A stretch of 26,030 nt of DNA, taken from NCBI GenBank assembly GCA_025464425.1, contig JAODGV010000011.1, forward strand, positions 1 to 26,030, given 5' to 3'. The position numbers were made by a program, and so were the translations under genes. Source of the stretch: Methanosarcinales archaeon (GTDB lineage Archaea; Halobacteriota; Syntropharchaeia; Alkanophagales; Methanospirareceae). Positions 1 through 6,479 of this stretch are shown piece after piece. How positions within the stretch are numbered: position 1 is the first letter of the stretch; each line of letters begins with the position of its first letter. The notes under the pieces were generated by a model that did not search any database, had not been told where the DNA came from, and saw only the letters and a program-made list of their open reading frames with translations.

Positions 1-821
1 GTTTCAAGTGCCAGGTTCTGCAAATCCGCACGGTCACCACCGGTGATCAGAGCAGCCTTCCTCGCTCGTCTGAAATATTTCAGTGCCGATGGTGGTGACA
101 TCGCGCCTATCAGGAAACTCTCGATGATAACATCCTCATCACGAGGCTTTACTAACCATTCACCGTTCAGAGCATCGGCGAGCTCACTTACAGATAGTCC
201 AGCGAGGAGCGGGTCATGAGGCAGTACACCCAGCAGCTCTATTCCGCTGCCATCCAGATACCTCTCCTTTATTGACTTGAGATACGCCTTCTTATAACCC
301 GCGAGTTGATTAAATAGTACGAACTGTAGCCGGTCACCAAAAAGCTCTTTAGCTACCATGAGCCGGTCAAGGACGAAATCCGTTGTATAACGAACAACCA
401 TGAGGATTATCAAATCGAGCATGTTCGATATATCGCAGTCACATAGCCCGAGCATCTTACCCACCTTGTATTCGATCGCACCCTCCACGAGCACGACATC
501 CTTACCCGAACAGATATTAGCATAAGAGCGCTTCACCTGCTCCCTCAATTCTTCCGTATTCGCTGTACATGCGAATTCCACATACGGTCTGTCAAGCTTT
601 ACTGGGCATATGTCGTCCATGACATCACCGGTATCCAGTACCATAGCGGTATTATAGGCATCTTCGTCAATGAGTTGATTACCTATCTTCGTGACACCGA
701 CACCAAACGGCTTGAAATAGCCGACTTCAAAGCCCTTATCTCGCAGTATCAGCCCTAAGGCTATTATAACCGCACTCTTACCCGAATATTCCTCAACCGA
801 AGATACCAGCAAGCTCCTCAT
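1..821 (-). CDS. P-loop (BioD-like) / DRTGG-domain protein, C-terminus cut by window edge
   Basis: Reading the minus strand from the ATG at 821-819 gives an uninterrupted frame to the window edge (273 codons). It begins MRSLLVSSVEEYSGKSAVII, a degenerate BioD/CobB-type P-loop in which GKSA takes the Walker A position. It continues with the family's YFKPFGVG segment and a VLVEGA strand, and ends with ALITGGDRADLQ, which matches the DRTGG domain. The architecture is that of the N-terminal region of large phosphotransacetylases (COG0857) and of stand-alone archaeal relatives. The phosphotransacetylase catalytic part is not seen, and what follows is outside the window. The start overlaps the stop of the upstream aminopeptidase gene as ATGA (818-821), so the two are probably translationally coupled. 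The biochemical role of the stand-alone archaeal proteins is not established; an acyl-phosphate or nucleotide-sensing role would be a guess. Family assignment is good, function is uncertain. Confidence 0.8.
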   Translation of the reverse strand, partial: MRSLLVSSVEEYSGKSAVIIALGLILRDKGFEVGYFKPFGVGVTKIGNQLIDEDAYNTAMVLDTGDVMDDICPVKLDRPYVEFACTANTEELREQVKRSYANICSGKDVVLVEGAIEYKVGKMLGLCDCDISNMLDLIILMVVRYTTDFVLDRLMVAKELFGDRLQFVLFNQLAGYKKAYLKSIKERYLDGSGIELLGVLPHDPLLAGLSVSELADALNGEWLVKPRDEDVIIESFLIGAMSPPSALKYFRRARKAALITGGDRADLQNLALE

Positions 822-1738
822 CCTGAATCCTTCATGGCTGTTATAATTTCGCAGCCATCCTCCTTTATGATTACCGTATGCTCTGCCTGGGAAACCAGAC
901 CCTTATCTTCCTCTTTCAAAACAGGATAATCTCTCAGTAGACCCATGCTATTCAAACTCCGGAGTGCAAGATTAAGCCGTTCCTGTGGCAGCCATCGCCT
1001 GGCAAATGGCAGTCCTCTATACTTCCTTATCGCACCCAGCAGCTTCCGCGCCTCACGCATACGAACCGGCTTCTCTTTCAGCAGGCTGTATATCTCCACA
1101 TTACCGCTCTCCACCACTTTACCACCACCATCTGTCGCGAATGGCTCTATCGCAATAACATCGTTTGCCTTCAATCTGATCCCCTGTTTGTGTCCCACAT
1201 TCGGGATGGTTGGTGGAGCATGTGAGTTGTATCTGAGTAAACCGTGCCCGGATAGATTGACAACGGGCTTGTAGCCACACTCCTTTATCGTATTCCCTAT
1301 CACCTCCCCTATCTCGCTCGTGGTAACACCATCATGAATTATCTTTATAGCTTCGTTCAACGCAATCTCGGATGCACGCACCAGTTCCTCATGCTCGCCA
1401 CTCAAATCCACAGTAACCGCGCTATCCGCAATATAGCCATCAATATGAACACCAAAATCGAGCTTCACAATCTCATCGGCGCTGAATACCGCAGTATCAT
1501 TTACAGAAGGAGTAGCATGAGCCGCCTCCTCATTCCTCGAGATATTACATGGGAACGCAGGTTCACCACCCTTTGCTCTTATACCCTCTTCCACGAATTC
1601 CGCAACTTTCAATAGCGACTCGCCTTCCTTCACCAGTTTCAATGCCTCATCACGAACCTCGATCAATATCTTACCCGCAGCTCTATACTTATCTAATATC
1701 TGTTCCCATTCCTCTTCTTCCATAGCCCTGTCCGCCAT
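818..1738 (-). CDS. map: Methionine aminopeptidase, type II (archaeal)
   Basis: Removes the initiator methionine from nascent cytosolic proteins. The 306-residue product has the pita-bread fold ligand set in order: D94 (in KLDFGVHID), D105 (in IADSA), H165 (in SGHGLL), E198 (in AIEPFAT) and E286 (in QAEHT). The substrate-site histidine H74 lies in EAAHATPS. The insertion between H165 and the last glutamate, with its helical segment around residues 225-275, and the length are typical of the type II enzymes of archaea and eukaryotes. The start ATG at 1738 has a GGGAG ribosome-binding sequence about 5 nt upstream. The first ten residues are acidic and not conserved, so M6 is an alternative start. 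The gene is first in a two-gene minus-strand unit with the P-loop/DRTGG gene and shares a 94-bp AT-rich divergent promoter region with the thioredoxin-like gene. Confidence 0.95.
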   Translation of the reverse strand: MADRAMEEEEWEQILDKYRAAGKILIEVRDEALKLVKEGESLLKVAEFVEEGIRAKGGEPAFPCNISRNEEAAHATPSVNDTAVFSADEIVKLDFGVHIDGYIADSAVTVDLSGEHEELVRASEIALNEAIKIIHDGVTTSEIGEVIGNTIKECGYKPVVNLSGHGLLRYNSHAPPTIPNVGHKQGIRLKANDVIAIEPFATDGGGKVVESGNVEIYSLLKEKPVRMREARKLLGAIRKYRGLPFARRWLPQERLNLALRSLNSMGLLRDYPVLKEEDKGLVSQAEHTVIIKEDGCEIITAMKDSG

Positions 1739-1766
1739 CTTTCTCCCGCTAAATTATAATTATCAC

Positions 1767-1780
1767 TTTTATTTATAATA
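1767..1780 (+). promoter_or_regulatory. TATA box region between map and the thioredoxin-like gene
   Basis: The AT-rich run ttttatttataata sits 26 nt before a predicted start near 1801, which gives the plus-strand gene a leader of about 32 nt containing the AAGGAG at 1816-1821. The same near-symmetric AT block could also serve map on the minus strand. Position and composition support the call; it has not been tested. Confidence 0.45.
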
Positions 1781-1832
1781 TGCACTATTATACCACCAGG
1801 TGGATGTGCGATAGTAAGGAGTGAAAAAAGAG

Positions 1833-2597
1833 ATGAAAGTGCTCGGTAGTGTTGCGATTGGATTGGTGACAGGACTGTTGATAGGCGGAGTAGTGGGCGC
1901 ATTTGTGCTGCCACTGTATGGTTTCAATTTCAATTATAGTAATGCAAATCCCGGCAATGCAAATGCGATATCACCGGAAGCTGCGGGGAATGAAGCGATG
2001 GAGTTCATATCAGAGAATATCCCGCCAGGCGTTAACGTCACATTGATAAACGTTACGGAAGAGAGTGATGTCTACAAAATCACCGTCAATATCTCTTCTA
2101 TGGGCATGTACCGGACGATAGAGACCTACATGACCATGGATGGCAAGCTGCTCTTCCCGCAGGGTATCAACGTAGAGAAAGCGAAGAAGAGCCGAACTAT
2201 TGGAGATTTCATCATCAGCGGCGATGAACTCTGCCGGGATGAAGCAACAGGCAAGCCGGTTATTTACTTCTTCGGCTCTGACGGATGCCCGCACTGCAAG
2301 TGGGAACATCCGGTGATTAAAGAAGTGGCAACGAAGTTCGAAGGATACATATCATTCCACGATAACATGAATAACTTTACTGCCGATAGAGACATATTCT
2401 CGAGATACAGCACGGGTGGCGTGCCCACGATTGTGCTGGGCTGCCGGTTCTATCGCGTTGGCTCGGGTGAGAATCAGGGCAGAGCCCAGGAGGCGAAGAT
2501 ACTCACAGCGCTCATCTGTAATCTGACAGAGAACAAGCCAGTAGATGTCTGTTCCGCACCGGAAATACAAGAACTGATCGCAAAAATATCTGGCTAA
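1833..2597 (+). CDS. Membrane-anchored thioredoxin-like protein with CPHC motif
   Basis: Predicted extracytoplasmic thiol-disulfide protein of 254 residues. An N-terminal hydrophobic segment (about residues 4-30, rich in Gly/Val/Leu) is a signal anchor. A region of about 100 residues of unknown fold follows. The C-terminal thioredoxin fold holds CPHC at residues 152-155 and the cis-proline loop GGVPT near 196-199. Five N-X-S/T sequons (NVT twice, NIS, NFT, NLT) would suit a glycosylated archaeal surface protein. Additional cysteines lie at about 134, 204, 229 and 240, and the last two could form a structural or relay pair. I prefer the ATG at 1833 because AAGGAG at 1816-1821 is well spaced for it; a GTG at 1821 in frame would add four residues. 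The physiological partner is unknown, and no DsbD/CcdA-like gene lies nearby. Fold is confident, role is inferred. Confidence 0.8.
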   Translation: MKVLGSVAIGLVTGLLIGGVVGAFVLPLYGFNFNYSNANPGNANAISPEAAGNEAMEFISENIPPGVNVTLINVTEESDVYKITVNISSMGMYRTIETYMTMDGKLLFPQGINVEKAKKSRTIGDFIISGDELCRDEATGKPVIYFFGSDGCPHCKWEHPVIKEVATKFEGYISFHDNMNNFTADRDIFSRYSTGGVPTIVLGCRFYRVGSGENQGRAQEAKILTALICNLTENKPVDVCSAPEIQELIAKISG

Positions 2598-2619
2598 AAT
2601 AAAAATAAAATAAAAAAAT

Positions 2620-2644
2620 AAGGAGGATATTTTACCTCCTTTTT
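2620..2644. terminator. Bidirectional hairpin terminator
   Basis: A 7-bp perfect stem (AAGGAGG at 2620-2626 with CCTCCTT at 2635-2641) encloses an 8-nt loop. It is followed by TTTT on the plus strand and, on the minus strand, by the complement of the A-rich 2598-2619 tract. It lies between the convergent thioredoxin-like and FKBP genes and could end both transcripts. Confidence 0.65.
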
Positions 2645-2662
2645 ATATATTTACCAGCCAGC

Positions 2663-3091
2663 TCAGAGTATCTCGATAAGCTGGATATCAAATGTCAGGT
2701 CTTTGCCAGCCAGAGGATGATTCGCATCCAGTGTGATGTGGGATTCTCTTATGTCAGCTATAGTGAGCACGATTATACTGCCGTCCGGCTGTCGGCTCTG
2801 TAACTGCATCCCTATTTCCGGCTTCAGCCCTTCTGGCAACTGAGTCTTCTCAATCTCCAGTATAAGGTCCTCTCGCCGCTGCCCGTAGGCTTCCTCAGCC
2901 GGTATCTTAACGGTCTTTGATTCGCCAGGGCGCATTCCCACCACAGCTTGCTCAAAACCCGGTATTATCTGCCCGCCACCTATTGTGAATAGAAGTGGAT
3001 CCTCTTCTGTGGAAGCATCAAATACCGTACCATCATCCAATTTACCTGTATAGTGTACCTTGACGGTATCGCCATATTTCGCCTGTGTCAT
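2663..3091 (-). CDS. FKBP-type peptidyl-prolyl isomerase, SlyD-like
   Basis: Prolyl cis-trans isomerase and chaperone of 142 residues, predicted cytosolic because there is no signal peptide. The FKBP half starts with VKVHYTGKLDDGTVFDAS and includes the active-site stretch GGGQIIPGFEQAVVGM. The insert-in-flap domain that marks SlyD and archaeal short FKBPs then interrupts the FKBP fold at EEAYGQRRED. The chain returns with the diagnostic NHPLAGKDLTFDIQLIEI at the C-terminus. There is no SlyD-type histidine-rich metal tail. The start is fixed by a perfect AAGGAGGT (plus coordinates 3101-3108) 9 nt upstream of the ATG. A TATA-like CTTTTTATATC (3138-3148) predicts a leader of about 26 nt. The gene faces the thioredoxin-like gene across a shared terminator; both act on protein folding, though in different compartments. 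Confidence 0.95.
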   Translation of the reverse strand: MTQAKYGDTVKVHYTGKLDDGTVFDASTEEDPLLFTIGGGQIIPGFEQAVVGMRPGESKTVKIPAEEAYGQRREDLILEIEKTQLPEGLKPEIGMQLQSRQPDGSIIVLTIADIRESHITLDANHPLAGKDLTFDIQLIEIL

Positions 3092-3137
3092 CGCTTTTTT
3101 ACCTCCTTATTTAACAGTAGAATATAAAGATGGGGAT

Positions 3138-3148
3138 GATATAAAAAG
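3138..3148 (-). promoter_or_regulatory. TATA box of the FKBP gene
   Basis: Minus-strand CTTTTTATATC lies about 52 nt upstream of the FKBP start codon. A transcription start about 26 nt downstream leaves a leader long enough for the strong Shine-Dalgarno at 3101-3108. Confidence 0.5.
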
Positions 3149-3283
3149 AGCAGGCTGTATCATAGACAGGGCACTGAGAACCTGCTTATTATCTCCACTT
3201 GTTTTGCTCATCCCATTCATCCCATCATACCTACGGATATGATCGAGCATATTCATTAAATTAATTTATATAGAAGATGGAAG

Positions 3284-3691
3284 ATGGAATTTGAATCCCG
3301 GCTGATAAAGGCTATTCGGGCATTGAACAGGCATCTACCCGCGGAACGGAAGACACTTGCCGCACTATTGCGTGAGGATAAGCCCGCGGTTCGCGGTAGA
3401 GACGATACGATTCAGCGTATAAAGAAGGATGAACTGGAGAAGATAGCGAACTTGATACCAGAGGCGTATTATCCGCAGTTGAAACTGCCGATATACATAG
3501 AACTCACGCCCGATTATGGCAGGGGTATATCAAGGATAAGGGGCAGGATAGAGTGTGAAGTGGTGCTGAAATTGCTGCACAAACCAGGAGCCGGTGACAC
3601 GATCTTCATCTATCGTGAGGATGTAAGGCGATTGAGGCGCGAACTGCCAACTGCTACTCAGTACGCATTCGTATTCACACAGGAGTGGTGA
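3284..3691 (+). CDS. DUF61 / UPF0216 family protein
   Basis: A 135-residue conserved archaeal protein of unknown function. The family is recognised from its N-terminal block (RLNRHLPAERKTLAALL in degenerate form, residues 13-30), the central IKKDELEKIANLIP segment and the C-terminal IYIELTPDY...GRGISRIRGRIE strand-rich region followed by a basic FIYREDVRRLRRELP helix. Length equals the family norm. No catalytic motif is evident; charge and conserved Arg/Lys suggest nucleic-acid contact, but that is only a guess. The ATG at 3284 lies about 25 nt from the AT-rich attaaattaat at 3255-3265, so the transcript may be nearly leaderless; there is no good Shine-Dalgarno. It stands alone between two minus-strand genes. 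Its 3' end meets the tpiA 3' end across a short hexamer repeat. Confidence 0.85.
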   Translation: MEFESRLIKAIRALNRHLPAERKTLAALLREDKPAVRGRDDTIQRIKKDELEKIANLIPEAYYPQLKLPIYIELTPDYGRGISRIRGRIECEVVLKLLHKPGAGDTIFIYREDVRRLRRELPTATQYAFVFTQEW

Positions 3692-3701
3692 TTTCATAAT
3701 T

Positions 3702-3725
3702 TTAATCTTAATCTTAATCTTAATC
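3702..3725 (+). repeat. Four tandem TTAATC hexamers
   Basis: TTAATC is repeated four times without mismatch between the DUF61 stop (3691) and the tpiA stop codon. The last unit overlaps that stop codon (3724-3726). The T-rich plus strand could assist termination of the DUF61 transcript. Confidence 0.9.
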
Positions 3726-4410
3726 ACAATCCCGTAATGAGATCAAGCAGAGCGGTCTTTGGATCCTTCGCCTTCACCACCCCGGAAGCTAATAACACAC
3801 CATCCGTACCGAGTTCAATTGCAGCGCGAACATCATCACCGCTTGTTACTCCCGCGCCACAGAGCACCACGCAATCGCTGTACACGGACTTCACCGCATC
3901 GACCGTATTTGCCACTATCTCTGGATCCACCTTCGATACCGCTCTACCACTGCCTATCAACTCAGGAGGCTCAACTGCTATGGCATAAGGCTTCAATTCT
4001 GCAACTGCACGGCTAACCGGTATATTATTCGTGCATACAATAGTCATCAGGTTCAGATCCGCAGCTCTTCTCACTATGAACTCAATATCCGCTATTTTGA
4101 GCCGGTGCTCCGAATGATTCACCAGGGTACCGGCTGCACCCGCTTCCTTCACCGACTCCAGTGTTACAAACCCGGTGTGACTGCCCGGCTCTATGGCATC
4201 CACATGCTGAGCGAAGCACGGTATATTAACGGCTGAAGCTATTTTCGCGAGTTCCACCTGCTGCGGGCATATAGCAATACTCACGCCCTGTTTCGATGCC
4301 ACATCTGCACATATCTTCGCGAGTTCAAACCCCCTTCGACCGGCAGATTCCGCATACGACTTCACGTTCAATACTATTACAGGCGTTCCTAATTTCGTTC
4401 CGCCACCCAT
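3724..4410 (-). CDS. tpiA: Triosephosphate isomerase, archaeal type
   Basis: Interconverts dihydroxyacetone phosphate and glyceraldehyde 3-phosphate in gluconeogenesis/glycolysis. The 228-residue length matches the compact archaeal enzyme, which lacks several helices of the bacterial form. Active-site residues are present: N15 and K17 in LNVKSY, H99 in VNHSEHR, and E147 in AVEPPELIGSG. The phosphate-binding loops GSGRAVS and LCGAGVTSGDD / LLASGVV are intact. The ATG at 4410 follows a GAGGGGGTGA ribosome-binding sequence by about 10 nt; the GGG run at residues 2-4 is unusual, and homologs generally begin near residue 8. TTTAAATCA upstream (around 4450-4460) is a plausible TATA element. The gene is alone, with no other glycolytic gene nearby. 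Confidence 0.95.
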   Translation of the reverse strand: MGGGTKLGTPVIVLNVKSYAESAGRRGFELAKICADVASKQGVSIAICPQQVELAKIASAVNIPCFAQHVDAIEPGSHTGFVTLESVKEAGAAGTLVNHSEHRLKIADIEFIVRRAADLNLMTIVCTNNIPVSRAVAELKPYAIAVEPPELIGSGRAVSKVDPEIVANTVDAVKSVYSDCVVLCGAGVTSGDDVRAAIELGTDGVLLASGVVKAKDPKTALLDLITGL

Positions 4411-4546
4411 CCCTATTATTCACCCCCTCTTAAATCTATGTTTCTATGATTTAAACATTGGGAACATGTTATATGTATAGCTATTGATTATATGCTGGAA
4501 AAGTATTTGTTATAATACATGAAAAAACACTCCGTTCATTACGCAC

Positions 4547-6085
4547 TCATAGATAAGGCACCTCTTTTTCCGCTATTTTTTGCCTCACGGGGATAACGAA
4601 ATAGAAAGTCGAACCTTTCCCGGGCTCACTCTCCACCCATATCTTACCCCTGTGCGCTTGTATGATTCCTTTAGCGATAGCCAGTCCTAAACCTGTTCCA
4701 CGATGCTCCCTCACCATAGAGGTATCAATTTGAGAGAATGGCAGGAACAATTTATCTTGATCGGCTTTTGAAATCCCGACACCATGATCTGTTATACGAA
4801 ACATAACATTTTCACCCAGTTGCTTGGTTTCGACGAGCACTTCAGATGATTTTTCAGAGAATTTTATTGCATTGTTTAGTAGATTGCCTATTGCCTGCTG
4901 TAATCTTTCGGCATCACCGATGATCACAGGCAGATCAGCCAGCTTAGCGGTTATTTTTATGCCCTTCTCCTTAGCGAAGGCATCTTGCACTTTTATTGCT
5001 TCCTTAACCGTATCGTTGAGACTCATGGGCTTGAAGGACATCCTGATTCGCCCTGCTTCCAGTCTTGATATGTCCAGTATATCAGCAATCAGATTGTCCA
5101 GCCTCGCCAGATTTCTGAGAGCTATTTCTATGCTATTCTTCTGTTCTTCGGTCAGTTCGCCCATGTAACCTTCTTGAAGCATCTGTAATTGAGCTTTGAT
5201 CGGAGTAAGTGGCGTTTTCAACTCATGGGACGTTATAGAAAGGAACACGGTCTTCATTCTTGCCACCTCCTCCAGACCCACCACCTTCAACTCCAGTTCG
5301 CGGTTGAGTTTTTGAATCTCCTCCTCCGCCTTCTTCCGTTCCGTTATGTCTCTGAATATGGTTAATTTAGATATACTGCCGTCTGCGTTTCTCAGCGGTG
5401 TCTCAATGAGGTCATATGTTTTGTTCTGCCTGCGAGAGTGCCACTCCCATCTGACAGTCCGCCCTTTCATCACCTCCGAAAGTTTGCACAGCGGGCAGGG
5501 CTCTTCGCGATCATGAAACGCTGCATAGCAAATACTCCCCTCCTGATCACCAAACTCATCACGCAGGATCTTATTCATAAACTCCACTTTATAGTCCGCG
5601 GAGACGACATACACACCATCAGCCATGCTCTCAAATATCAGATTCAGGTTGTCTCGCTCTGCTTTTATCCGCCTTCTTATCTCCTCTGCCCTCCTTTTTT
5701 CCTCATGCAAAAGAGCTTTAGCGTGTTCACCGCTGACGAATCCGACGAGATAAGCCACGGCGAAGAAGACAATTGCTCTTTGCAGAGCGCTGAGAGTCAC
5801 GATACCGAAGCTAAAATCTACGGAGATGAGTGTTGTGACGAGATGAAAAGCCCCGAGGAATATTGCAACGTAAATAGCTCTCATGTGATACCATACACCC
5901 GCCATAATGAGGGGGATATAGAAGAAATGTGTGTACATGATTTCTCTACCCAATATGAAGGTAACATAAACATCCAGAATAATGCAGGCTAATATAGCAT
6001 TAAACAGGAGAAGAGCTTTTATCTTCTCAGATTCTATGCCGGCGAAGTGGTATCCGATTCCCATATGCCCTTCTATTTGAGACAC
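4547..6085 (-). CDS. Membrane PAS-domain sensor histidine kinase
   Basis: A 512-residue hybrid-free histidine kinase. Four hydrophobic helices (about 24-46, 50-66, 68-88, 92-118) form an N-terminal membrane sensor without a large external loop, resembling MASE-type modules. A charged coiled linker (119-145) leads to a PAS domain (about 146-250) ending in FRDITERKKAEEE. The HisKA domain has the H-box FLSITSHELKTPLTP with phospho-acceptor H287. The HATPase domain has N405 in NLLNNAIKFS, the G1 box DHGVGI (433-438), the F box LFLPFSQ and the G2 box GTGLGLAIAKG. The PAS domain holds C186, C197 and C200 (CPLC), which might bind a metal or respond to redox. It is last in a three-gene operon, 4 nt after the response regulator, which is its likely partner. 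The ligand sensed is not evident. A short T tract after the gene (minus strand, 4522-4527) may terminate the operon. Confidence 0.93.
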   Translation of the reverse strand: MSQIEGHMGIGYHFAGIESEKIKALLLFNAILACIILDVYVTFILGREIMYTHFFYIPLIMAGVWYHMRAIYVAIFLGAFHLVTTLISVDFSFGIVTLSALQRAIVFFAVAYLVGFVSGEHAKALLHEEKRRAEEIRRRIKAERDNLNLIFESMADGVYVVSADYKVEFMNKILRDEFGDQEGSICYAAFHDREEPCPLCKLSEVMKGRTVRWEWHSRRQNKTYDLIETPLRNADGSISKLTIFRDITERKKAEEEIQKLNRELELKVVGLEEVARMKTVFLSITSHELKTPLTPIKAQLQMLQEGYMGELTEEQKNSIEIALRNLARLDNLIADILDISRLEAGRIRMSFKPMSLNDTVKEAIKVQDAFAKEKGIKITAKLADLPVIIGDAERLQQAIGNLLNNAIKFSEKSSEVLVETKQLGENVMFRITDHGVGISKADQDKLFLPFSQIDTSMVREHRGTGLGLAIAKGIIQAHRGKIWVESEPGKGSTFYFVIPVRQKIAEKEVPYL

Positions 6086-6089
6086 GGAT

Positions 6090-6479
6090 TTACACGGTTC
6101 TCTTCATCGCCTCTTCGATGGAATCGAGCAGTTCTCGCACGGTAAACGGCTTCTCAATGAAGCCCACAACCTGATTAAATGCGAGCAGCTCCTCCTCCTC
6201 CGCTTCCTGCAAATTGACCGCGGTCAGGAATATGATTTTTGTATCTGCCAATCTACTGTCCTTCTCTATCTCGCCCAGTACTTCCTTAGCAGTCAAGCCG
6301 GGCATCATTATATCAAGCAGGATGACATCGGGTATTTCTTCCTGTAATTTGTCCAGGCACTCATGCCCATCTTTGGCTTTGATTGTTTTGTAATTGTTGG
6401 CATCGAGTATCTGTGCGACTGAAAGCAGAACATCGGGTTCGTCATCCACAATCATGACGGTCTTTCTCTCGCTCATCAT
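6090..6479 (-). CDS. Response regulator, receiver domain only (CheY-like)
   Basis: A 129-residue single receiver domain with all the phosphorylation residues: acidic pocket D12/D13 in VDDEPD, phospho-acceptor D56 in LLDIMMPG, switch threonine T86 in FLTAV and lysine K110 in EKPF. No output domain follows, so it must act through protein contact, for example with the winged-helix sensor encoded just upstream or as a phosphate shuttle. Its ATG (6479) directly abuts the upstream stop codon (TGAATG), and the histidine kinase starts 4 nt after its own stop, so all three genes are very likely translated from one transcript. A second in-frame ATG (codon 2) could also be used. Cognate pairing with the downstream kinase is inferred from position. 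Confidence 0.95.
   Translation of the reverse strand: MMSERKTVMIVDDEPDVLLSVAQILDANNYKTIKAKDGHECLDKLQEEIPDVILLDIMMPGLTAKEVLGEIEKDSRLADTKIIFLTAVNLQEAEEEELLAFNQVVGFIEKPFTVRELLDSIEEAMKRTV

Noticed and set aside
5438..5992. 184-residue plus-strand frame within the histidine kinase
   Set aside because: Shadow of the kinase membrane and PAS region; no motif of its own and no promoter.
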